A stretch of DNA of 64,000 bases from Micropterus salmoides (Eukaryota; Chordata; Actinopteri; Centrarchiformes; Centrarchidae), in the NCBI RefSeq assembly GCF_014851395.1, contig NW_024040707.1, positions 18,904,457 to 18,968,456 on the forward strand. The letters are read 5' to 3'. This document shows, in pieces, positions 1-10,581 of this stretch (the first letter of the stretch is position 1; the number at the start of each line of letters is the position of its first letter). Under the pieces are notes generated by a model. The model did no database searches. It was not told the DNA's origin and saw only the letters and a list, made by a program, of their open reading frames with translations. The position numbers and the translations under genes were made by a program.

Positions 1-280
1 CAGTGTGCAATGGCCTGGCTCTTTAATGTTGATGAAAATTTGGACAACAATGGTACAATAGAGAGATAAGCTATATATACTTGTTAGCCTGATCAATTCA
101 TTGATGGTTTTGGGCTTTATATTTTCTTTGTTGACAATGAGAAAATATAGAATATCCCCAGACTTGTCCTTTAGTGTTTCTCTTCTACATTTCTAAGGGC
201 CAAACTAGAAAAAATGCTCCAATCTGCTAGGAGCCACTGTTATATAAATACATTGACTCTTTTTTTCAATCTGTGTCCAG

Positions 281-3200
281 GTTCTTCCCCAACTAATATG
301 GGATATCACAGAGAAGTTTCAGGGGCCTGACTTGCTCTGCCGGTCCATCAAGTACTTGCAGATTGTGGGCATGTTTGCTTCTTCTTACATGATAGTTGCC
401 ATGACAGTAGACCGGCACCATGCCATCTGCTGCCCATTGCAGGCCTACCGTGGTGGAGCAATGTCCCGCTGGAACACCCCTGTCATGGTGGCCTGGGGCT
501 TGGCACTATTCCTCAGCATACCACAGGTAGGGAGGGGCGAACACACATGCAAACACAACCTCACACACAGACAAAAACACATGGCGAAATAGGAAATGAG
601 ACCTCAGCGGGTATTCACACCCTGATTTCTACAGTAGAATTCAGTAGGTTGGCCTATTTTTAGCCTAATGAGGTCACTGCGGTTCAGCAAACTGAAGAGG
701 AAACTGACAGTCATGTCTATGGGTGTGCTAACCACCCTTCTTTTGTTCGGTCTGGTCAGGTGTTCATCTTCTCTCGCTCAGAAGTGGCTCCTGGAGAGTA
801 CGAATGCTGGGGTCACTTTGCTGAGCCGTGGGGGCTGAAGGCCTACGTCACCTGGATGACTGTGGCTGTCTTCCTCCTGCCTGCCCTCATTATTACCATC
901 TGTCAGGTAATACTGGTTGTACTGGCTGGAGTCGCAATCTCTACACCATCCACAAAGACCATTATCCAATACTGAAGCGTATGGCATGAATGAAATTGTG
1001 TTTTGTTTTCATGGAGGGCGCATTTGGCATGCATTGTTCAGTACTCTTTGGAGGACTGTGGTTGGTATTATGTAGCATCCCATAGTGGATAGGCATTCTG
1101 GGCTGTCTCCCATCAGCCCTACTGCTCTATTTAGGGAAAGATATTTCCAGGGTCCAGTTATTTCCCCTAATTAACACAGCACTTGGAGGACCACTGCTGT
1201 AGCGTCTGCACAGAAAATCTGCCCACTCTGAGAACCTCCTGCCAGGAAGTGGAATGTACTAGATCTCAGCCAAACATAGAATCCCTGACCTTTTTTCATT
1301 ATCGGATTTCAAATTGAGAGGCCTCTTTAGACACTTCTTCTAAGTATGATGTAGTTTCTGCAGAAGGAAGTTTGACTCAACTAAATATCAGTGTCTAAAT
1401 TTGTGCTCTTATAAAACTATTTTTAAATCTTAAAAAAAGGCAGAGGAGCAATGGTTGGCGGGTTTTTTTATGGTTGCTTTTCTGATTGAAACAGAGTTTA
1501 GGAATTGCATAAAAATGTCAGACATTTTGTTTCGTTTTAAATTTCCTGTCACAGTTCAAGCAGAAATGCAAACAAGATTGTCTGCAAAGAGCAAAGACAA
1601 GCATCTGCATCTTGTGTATGCCAGTCGTAAAACTTAATTCATGGGTCTTTGAATGGTGGAGTGTGTTGTCACACTGCTACCCACAGAACACTGTGCTAAT
1701 TCTTGAAAATATCCTTATTTTTCAGATAAGAATCTTCCGAGAGATTCACAATAACATTTACCTGAAGTCAGAGAGGATGGTGATGGCTGAGTTGAAGAAG
1801 AATGAAATCTTCTTCCGCTTCCAGCCTTTTAAGAAGGAGGAAGAGCGGGCCAGGGAGAGGGGGAGGAGGGCGTCTGGAGGAGGGGGCAGGGACGGGAGAG
1901 GAGGACAGCTCTTAAAGGGTGTGAATAACAACCCTCACAATAACACCCATAACAACCAAGTAGGCGAGTGTTACAACTATGTATCATCCGCTATTCACTA
2001 CAACAGCTGCCGTGGTGAACATGTGACAACAACATCGCCAACACAACAGCAAACACTGAGCGGCTCAGATTGCCAGGAGTCCTACACGTCCTACGAGCTG
2101 GCCTCAGGCTCACCCCCCTGCTCCCTTGACTATGCCCCCCCTCACCCTCCAACCATTCCGCCTCCAAGCATCACTAAGGCCATGTCCAAGACAGTGAGAA
2201 TGACCCTGGTCATCGTGCTGGTCTATACTATCTGCTGGTCACCTTTCTTCATCGTCCAGCTTTGGGCGGCCTGGGACCCCAACCCTCCAGACCATGGTCA
2301 GTCAGATACATGATTTATACTTATTCACGATTCACCTGCAATTCACCCTCAAAAAGCAACAACAACAGACACTGGGTAATAATCATTGCCAGTGAATCAC
2401 TTAAGTTGTTTTCTTCAGATGGATTGATCATCCTTAGCCCAGTTTATCCATTTTAATTGCCCTAAATCTGTTTTGCACTACAGGCAACCAAAAACAAAAC
2501 AATCGGATCTGGTTTCTAACACCTACTTCTGATCAATACTGTTGTCCAGCTCATCAAGTCTGAACATGATATCACTCATTATTCCAAGATAACCTAACTG
2601 CAGCTCAGATGTGGTAACAGTTAGTGAAATACAAGGTCAAAAACAACATTTGTTTTGACCAACAATCAGAAACCCCTGGATGACATCTCTGGCCACTGTA
2701 CATTTTGGCACACAAACCTCATCTGTTGATGTCTTTACTGGCAGCCGGTGATGGAGCAAGCAAGGCTAGTGTAGCCTTAAGTTGTGGCTGAGCGGGTGTC
2801 CTCTGATCTGAAGCTGACGACAAATATCAGAGGCCAGTAAATTACCTGTTTATATCCCCTGCTGATTTTGCAACACAGCCAGATGTTGATATTTCATCAG
2901 CAATGATCCGTGCCAGCAGCTCGCACACATGCTCAAAATCACAAGCAGACGCACGCAGCAATGCATGTAAGCTTGCACACATACACACACGCATGCAAGC
3001 ACACATGTGTATACAACTATGCAAACATATGAATGAGTCCTTACTCCAGCTCCACACAAACACTCCCACATAAGCGTTTGTTCCTCTATTCCCATGGGGA
3101 CATATCATTGACATAATGTATTTCCTAGCCTATTACCCTAACCATAACCCAATTGTAACCTGAATCCTAAAACCCAAGTCTTAGCCCTCAAAAGCAGTCT

Positions 3201-3291
3201 CTACCCGTGGGGATTTTTGTCCCCATGGTGACACAAGTCCCCATCAGTTAGTGGGCATTCAGGTTCAAGTCCCCACCTAGAAAAAAACATG

Positions 3292-3323
<32 letters not shown>

Positions 3324-3946
3324 ACACATCTTATCTTATCTTATCTATTGTCCTCAATTGGCCGCTTTGTAATAAGCATGTTTTAGTTATTACATAAAAT
3401 ACTTATTAATAGCAGTAAAAAAAAACTGGAAGGGGAAGTAGGTTGGATTTTGTCCCTCTTGGATATTTACAGTTCTGTTGCTATTCCGGAGGAAAATTAA
3501 AACAAAAATCCTGAATGGTTTATATTCAACCTGAATAATTGTTGTCCATATTGATGTTTGTTTCATAAGAGAGAAGAGAACAATGTGCAATCTGTGATCA
3601 TTTGTCCCTAGTTGGAAGAATATTTTAGCTCACAAACTGTACATGTGAAAATTTACATTTTTATTTGTGTATATGTACTCACTGTATGTAACATTTGTCT
3701 ATGTTTATGCACTTGTCTTGTTAATGTGTGTGTGTGTCCTCTGCAGGAGTGGCATTCACAATCCTGATGCTGCTGGCCAGTCTGAACTCCTGCACCAACC
3801 CGTGGATCTACACAGCTTTCTCCAGCAGCGTGTCCAGAGAGCTACAGAACTTGCTGCACTGTCGGTCACGACCTGGTCGTAGGGGCTCACTGCCCGACGA
3901 CTCCACCACCACACACACCTCCACCACCAAGGACAGTCTGTACTGA
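281..3946 (+). CDS. avpr2: Vasopressin V2-type receptor, partial (5' exons outside window)
   Basis: Class A GPCR for vasopressin/vasotocin; V2 types signal through Gs and cAMP at the plasma membrane. Coding exons are 281-526, 760-906, 1726-2296 and 3747-3946, all with AG/GT borders, giving 387 residues from the TM2-ECL1 region to the stop. Roughly the first 85-90 residues lie upstream of the window, judged against human V2. Seen: the V2-specific DRH motif (TVDRHHAIC, where V1 receptors have DRY), TM6 with WSPFFIVQLWAAWDP, and TM7 with NSCTNPWIY. The tail is rich in Ser/Thr (DDSTTTHTSTTKDS), like the arrestin-binding V2 tail, with one juxtamembrane Cys (LLHCRS) where human has two. Odd points are a third intracellular loop of about 150 residues with Gly/Arg- and Asn/His-rich parts (human about 45), and introns in ECL1, ECL2 and TM5. 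Synteny with arhgap4/naa10 supports orthology to human AVPR2; a fish V2B paralogue is the alternative. Confidence 0.9.
3065..3280. repeat. Dispersed fish-type repeat with CCCTAACC-like core
   Basis: The block contains telomere-like words (CCCTAACCATAACCC) between several GTCCCCA / GGGGAC words on both strands, such as GGGGATTTTTGTCCCC near 3210. Blocks of this style recur in fish genomes, from general memory rather than a search. It is not coding, and its boundaries are approximate. Confidence 0.45.
3294..3322. repeat. (CA)n microsatellite
   Basis: Uninterrupted AC dinucleotide run inside the last avpr2 intron, followed by TCTTATCTTATC repeats. Confidence 0.9.
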
Positions 3947-5664
3947 AAGAGGTAAATGAGGCAGAAACAGATGCACAGAGACATGTTTGAAAAGACATGC
4001 AGGGGTGCACACAAGCCCGTTGCAAGGACGTGCTGTTGCACACAACTCCGCCGCCACCACCACCTCAGTGTCACAACATGTGAACGGAGAGCGCTGACCT
4101 CTGCCAGATGTTTCCAATAACAAAGGACAGCTGTACTGTCAGCAGGACCTCTATCTGTAATCACCTGTCCACTGCACTGCAGCAGTGAGGAAGGGTTTCA
4201 TTGAAGATGTCAACACCATTTTATGAAGGCCCTGTGGAATATACTGTACAGTGACAGTCAGTGACAGCTTTTGCACGGAAAATGGCCTTGAAAGTAAAGA
4301 GATATTCACCTCAGCTGCGGTTGACCCTGTGCATTGATTGAATATGAGAAATGAGAAAAAGCCTTGCCCTGCTCAGACAGAGCAGAGCCACAGGAATGCA
4401 AGGGATGGATCACTGTACTGATGGACTTACGGCACGCCTAATCTACAAAGCAGCAGCCAAAGCTATGGGTGTAGAGAAAACAAAGCAGCAGGGAATTAGA
4501 GAGAGAGAGACACATACAGACAGCAAGAGAGAGCAAGACTGCTGTTAGACTGAGAACAGACAGGAGATGACATGGATGTTACAGCTGCAGGAGTGGACCT
4601 GAGAAGGCTCCAGTCAAAATCTAATAATGTGAACAAACTTTGTTAAATCAAAGAAAGTGGATTAGGGATGAATGCTTGAGGCTGAATTCATATTCACTCA
4701 AGAGGAATCTGGTTCCAAAGAACAATAGTGATTTGTTAGCAAGATGGATGGAGATTCACTCATGAGGATGGTGCAGTAGAGTCAAGACACTGCCCCACAA
4801 GGAACTGGAATACCGTGGTTTAATAACACAGACAAGAGGAATGATTGTCCTGGAAGAATACAAATGAGTAATCCAGGTTTCCGCAACCAACCGGGACACA
4901 ATTATGTGATTGTATTTCTTACAAAGACAGCATGTGAGGTACACAAAATTACCTTCCTGTCATGCTGAAAGAATGAAATGAGAACATTAACATCAAGGAA
5001 AAGACAGGAAGAAAATAAATAACAACAGCATTCCATGTACAGTGATGAACAACGTCAAGTATATTTATTGAAAATGTAAGGCACATTACATATCATTAGA
5101 TTTTGTGTAAGATGAACGTTGAATGTAAATCATACAATTGTAATGGTCCGACGTGTTTAGTAGAAAACAAGATGTCAAACCAAAGATTTTTTTTATAGCT
5201 TGACAGTATAATCAATTCAGGTCTTAATGGTTGAGATAATACAAAGCTTCAACAGACAAGACATATTACGTGTATAGAGAAACTACTGCACATCATTTAG
5301 ACTGCATGTCAGTTGAAGAAAACTTCAGTGAAAATAATCCCAGTCTTACCAAGTGCCTATAGTATCAGTAGACATGAAGAGGGGTCTCCCTCACTGGATT
5401 AATCTTTGAATGATGACCACCATGTTTTTCTTAGACAGCGCAGCCACCAGAGCAGGGATCATGGTAATGTTATATCACACCATGCGTTCTTTTAATATTT
5501 TATTTATTGTTGTATAAATGAAAATATACATATATTTTAATTTCCTGTTATTGTCTTATGTTCATGTACAGTTTTCATATCACATTTTCTCTGCATTAAG
5601 AGCAATGTATTGTGCCCCTCAACTGCATGACAGAGTAAAAATGGTAATGTTATGACATGTTTTA

Positions 5665-5670
5665 AATAAA
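5665..5670 (+). terminator. Candidate poly(A) signal for avpr2
   Basis: AATAAA in an AT-rich context, 1.7 kb past the avpr2 stop. An earlier AATAAA lies near 5015, so the 3' end is uncertain. Confidence 0.35.
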
Positions 5671-6392
5671 AGTTTATATAAGCTGTTTTTTGTGTGTACA
5701 AAATAAGATTAGAATTTACTGTATGTGTTACTGTAAACTATTCATTTCAGACTGGACATTCCACCAAAACAATAGCATGTTTTTTTAATGCCGTTTTAAT
5801 CACACATCCAGCACGTCCGTTTTTTCATGTGAAAGCAGTGTTATGCGAGTCTGCAGGACAATACGCTTTCAAGGTGTCTCAGGAGTACTTGTCTGGTTCG
5901 AAGTAGAAGCCTCACCTTTTCCTCTGTGTGGCCAGGGTGTTTGTGCTTTCAGCACGCCACTGTGAATTTGTTCCCCAGACACAAGCCTCCACTTTGATTC
6001 TCTGCCAAATGAAAGGCTACAGCAACAACGTCCCGTGTCTCACTTTGTTATATCAGGAAATAGATGAACTTCTCCTAAACCCTCAGGGTTGTTCATGTAT
6101 TTTCCTCTTCCTGACAGGAAGTTAATAGGCCAGAGGACAGTTCTTCTCCGCTGAAAGAGCCAGACTTCAGATCTGTCTGATGGGAGAGGCTAAACACACT
6201 TTCATTACATTACAATGCATTGTACTTTCTGTACAGCCATGTGTGAGCATTACAACAACTAAATAATGAATGTTCTCAAATGAATGGAACATTTGCGGGC
6301 CACAAATACCCACTAAAATAAAACACAACTTTGTCCCTGTGACTATTGTTGATAGAAGACCACAGTAGCTATAATCCAACCTGCCATGATCA

Positions 6393-6413
6393 CCCCCCCC
6401 CCCCCCCCCCCCC
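6393..6413. repeat. Poly(C) run of 21
   Basis: Twenty-one consecutive C on the + strand. Long mono-C/G tracts are rare beside A/T runs and can adopt i-motif or G-quadruplex forms. Length in the assembly may be inexact. Confidence 0.9.
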
Positions 6414-7704
6414 TTGTTTTCAGAGAATAGGTTAGATCTATTAGGTCTAATGGGAAGGTCTAGGTCCCAGCTTTTTTTGCAGTCCTGCCATGTGTGTGTC
6501 ATTATGTTGAATGTCCTGATGTTCGTGGTTTCCAAGCTGAAGTGAGGTTAATGTCTAAACTCAAGGTCACTTCTTCATTACAGTGGGGCAGAGCTTCCTG
6601 CCAGTCTGTGGCTGCAATGGGATGTAAGGGAAATAAATGAGGCCTCTATATGGCTGTCACAGGGACAAGGAAAAAGGTGAACTCGCCTCTTCAAATCAAT
6701 TAAGTGTCGGCCCAGGAGTGCATCTAGTGGCTCTGAATAATGACAGAAGCCCCCCGGTCTTGACCAAAGTTGCATAAATCAGACCTGGAGCCAGGAGCTT
6801 TAGTGAACTGAGCAATGTGTCTGCATTGCTTAACTCAAGACCCCTCTGCAGACCTGATGACTGCCGAGGCTGCTACTGAGCTCATTCCAAGACACCGGGA
6901 GGCATTTCTGGCCGTACAACTTACACAACCAAATCCACTGTCTGTGTTAGCGAAGAGCACTGGAACATCATAATTTATAAACAGAGGAAGCAAAAGAAAA
7001 AACGAACCAGACAATTTATAATGCCTTTTCAAAACACAAAAATATTTTTTTACACTTTTCTCTCTTTCGCGGCTTTCAACCTGGTGATTTAAAAAAAACA
7101 ATTCTATCTGTCCAAGCAGCTGGGAGTTTATTTTGGGAGTTGTTTTATGCAAGACATTATTCTCACATAAAAAGTATCTGCACCTATTGCTTTTTTTTTA
7201 ACAACAGCTGTTTTCAGTGGGATTTTTGCCAAATATAGCCACACTTTTATTTTTATTGGTGGCAATTACGATTCTACAGAAATGCTTGCCTCATACTTTA
7301 GTGAAGATAAAGTATTTACTGATTTAAAATGGGTTATTCCGCTGAGAGCCAGGGGGAATCTTTTATCACTCTCACCACCCTGTTTTCATTACTTAAAGTG
7401 TGGTTGTGTTTACACCCCAACAAGACCCTGTCATTTTTTTCTTCATAGGTAAAACAGGCATGTGGGCAGTGGCTGATTAAATCCATTGTATGGAAGCTTA
7501 TTCAACAGGCTTTCACAGGATTTAAGCGCAAAGAAACGGTTTGTTGTGATGTGTCTGCTCCTGTTTAACCGACAGGTTTTCATGGCTCCCTGGCCACCTA
7601 TGATGAGTGCACGCAAATTAAGAAAAATACTCTGTTACAGTGGTTGACCTTTCAGTGAGAAATGTGGATGGGGTGTCTAATAAGATGAAAGACAATACAT
7701 TTAC

Positions 7705-7736
<32 letters not shown>
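7705..7736. repeat. (GA)n tract
   Basis: GA dinucleotides with one AAAG interruption, in intergenic DNA. Confidence 0.85.
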
Positions 7737-7737
<1 letters not shown>

Positions 7738-10279
7738 AGGGCATTTCCCCATATATGGCTAGTTCTTGACTGGCAACTGCATCGACAAGCAAAGCGGATT
7801 AGAGGATGCCCAAACAGGACAGGAAGAGGGAGATAACACTGAGGAAAGCACAAAAGCTTGGAAATGACTGGGAGTTTATTCACTCCAAACCCATTCAATA
7901 TGTTGTGGTTAAAGCAGCTATACATATAACATGCCACACTGTACATACACACCCATGAAACATGGAACAATAACTGTGATTGTAATGTAAGGGAGGGGAA
8001 GCCCGTGTGAAAAGATGCAGTCTGTTTTCTGAGTATTGAGTTAACCCACAGTTGTTGACCTTGTCCTGCTTCACAGAAAGCGTGAAGAATGAGCACTAAA
8101 AACAATGCTTCTGGCAGAGACAGAAAATTTGCCTTCATGTGAGAATCACTTGTGGGTGACGCCACTTTCCACATTGCTGATTCTCACTAAACCAATCAGT
8201 GTCTGCTCCCGGAGTTTTACACACCTCTGTCAAAGCAGCTTTTCTCTGCCTCGCAGCACTCACACACATAGGCTACCCAGATTTCTCTACAGTAACTCCT
8301 AGTTCTCAAAAAAAAAAAAATGTTGTCTTATGTAGCAATCATGATAAACCTATAATAACAAGCACATGTATGCCTCTAAAAACAAAGTGACATGTTGCTG
8401 TTAATGGGCATATCAAGATTAAAACCATGCGTTGTGTAATTTGTATAAAGAATAAACAAAAATTAACAGATAAACAATTCTCCATTGAAAGAATAAATCA
8501 TGACTTCCTGTGAGTGCATGCATTCTCAAACAACAATCTCAAAATATTTGATTCTACATCCGCAATTATCTGCCCTGATCTGTGGGATGGACTTCAACCT
8601 CCATCACACAACAAAGAGGAGGAAGGAGTCTTGTGTCAGCAGCAAGTGAGCGGCCTTCTTTGCCTGTTTGTTTGTCCATTCCATTTATATCCCTCCATCC
8701 AGCCGCCCCCCACTTCCCACAGCCTAATAGGTGACTCCATAAGGGAGTATCTGGATTCTCTCTGGCTCATGTCTTCTCTGAAATAAACACATTGTGATGT
8801 CTCTATTTTCTCCTTGTCATGGTGACAGAAGACAAAGGGTGAGATGTGCTTACACCATGAGAGAGCACGCATGTATTTGTCCTGACAACACAGAAAAGCA
8901 GACATATGAGAAACTTCTTGTGGACTCTGTACACTGTGCTGTGTTTATGTGTGCAGGTCATGTTACCCATACACAAAGTTTACATCAGTCGCATGGGAGT
9001 CAGCGAGAAGTTGCAGTTGTGCTGTTCTTGTAGACAGGAAAAGCAGCACACTATGTGCTGTACCTACAGTGTGTGCAAACACTGGTTCAGGCCAGCTACA
9101 TAAATAGACATGCTAAATTTAAATCTACAAAACTAGATCACATAAGCTTGAATTGCTCTACGTACCTATAAATGTGACAAACTAGAGTTAAGTGGATGTA
9201 AAACAGAACAGGGGCACAAAGTACATTATGCAATGTGTTGCATTACATTAGCAACAGCTGATCGTGAACCAGTAAAAATCATGTGTAATCTGTCCATGAG
9301 GTAATAGCTGGCCTCACTTTTGATCCAACAAAGACTTTAAAAAGCAGCACAGAGCTGCCACAGTGTGTTCAACTGGTGGAACTGCACCACAGCAAGTTAG
9401 AAAGGTAACAAAGGTAGCTCTGTGCCTGTTACTGATTTATTGTTTACTGTTGGTGTGCATCGAGGGAAAACAGGACATCAGCTGCACTCACGCCTCTCCT
9501 TGACTATCTAGGAATGCCAGGGGGACAGCAACGCCTCTCCTCTGCACACAGAAACAGCCCTTGTTCACGGAGAGGTAAGCCACCAACTCCGTGCAAAACT
9601 CATATTCATGTTTTTTATTATTATAAATCCTAAATTTGTACTTGAGAACAAACCATTTCTCATATAAATCAAATATTTTATAGTAGTAATTTCCCATAAG
9701 TCCAAAGGGTTTAAAACTTTTGTTACTTTTAGAAACCGTTTATCATATCAGATATTAAGCAGAACAAAAACTGTAGCTTTTAAGAATATCTGTAGCCATC
9801 TTTCATTCATCTAGCAGTTAGTCTGTGAAAGCTGCATCTGCTTGGAACCAGTTATTGTTAGATATAGGATTTTTGAATCAATGGCAATCAAAAAAAAGAA
9901 AACTTCATAGTTGACATATCTTGCTATGGAACAACAGACTCCATTCTGTCTTGGAGAAAAAGTATTTTATAAAAGAGGGGGTCTGTAACTGGACTCTCAC
10001 ATGAAGTAACGCGTCAGACTGGAAGAAAAACAAGCCATTTATTAATTTTTTCTGGAAGAGACAAATACACTAGGCCTGTTTAGGCCAGCCAGTGCAGTCA
10101 AATTATTGATATTTCATATGCATTGAGATCTTGACCTCTCTCAGTTGGTGTTCAGCACACCTGAACAAATCCCACTCTGGCCAGCGTATCCACACAGAAG
10201 GACAAAGTATAATCTGGTCGGGATGTAGCAACATCTTCTAAGCAGGACCGAATACAGTACATGATCTATATTTGTTTTG

Positions 10280-10289
10280 TTTATTTATT
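10280..10289 (-). terminator. Candidate poly(A) signal for ssr4
   Basis: Two overlapping TTTATT words (AATAAA on the minus strand), about 300 bases past the ssr4 stop codon. Confidence 0.5.
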
Positions 10290-10581
10290 CATTCATGTGG
10301 TCCAGGATTGATGTTTTATCAAAAAAATTACAAAATTCCATCCATATTGACAAGACAAACTTGTGAAGAGATTTTTCTATAAACTGACAGGACTGGTGGC
10401 ATTCAGACACAGTCTGAATAAAACAAAACACAAAGACTGCTGCTCTTGCTCCTTGTCCAAAACAGACCTAGCGGCAAAATCCTATTGGCTCGCCACAACA
10501 CTGGATGATGGATCATTGGTTGAGCTCCACCAGAATTCAGTCTTTAACAATCCAGTGGTTAAAAAGTGATTGTGAATATGT

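Larger units (their letters stand above)
2297..3746 (+). other. avpr2 last intron, with dispersed repeat and microsatellite
   Basis: This is the intron between TM6 and TM7, at the position shared by the whole vasopressin/oxytocin receptor family. It is phase 1: G at 2296 plus GA at 3747 make Gly. It holds a repeat-like block around 3065-3280, a CA tract at about 3294-3322 and a short TG run at 3726-3738 just before the acceptor. No exon-like reading frame was recognised inside it. Confidence 0.6.
3947..10279. other. avpr2 3' UTR and 4-6 kb intergenic stretch
   Basis: Beyond the avpr2 3' UTR I see no conserved coding exon. The open frames here are short, low in complexity and without recognisable domains. 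The stretch holds a 21-base C run (6393-6413), a GA tract (about 7705-7736) and a short A run (8309-8321). Regulatory DNA for avpr2 or ssr4 could lie here, but nothing specific can be supported. Confidence 0.5.

Noticed and set aside
3120..3180. Telomere-like CCCTAACC words
   Set aside because: Only a few imperfect copies inside a dispersed repeat with GTCCCCA words; not an interstitial telomere array.
3248..3275. GGTTCAAGTCC resembling a tRNA B box
   Set aside because: No A box or cloverleaf arms at the right distance; the words belong to the dispersed repeat.
6167..6535. 122-codon open frame on the minus strand
   Set aside because: It runs through the poly(C) tract (a Gly run), has no recognisable domain, and lies in intergenic DNA without supporting splice sites.
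7701..8174. 157-codon open frame on the minus strand
   Set aside because: One end is the GA microsatellite (Ser/Leu repeats). No domain or conserved neighbour was seen, so it is likely chance.
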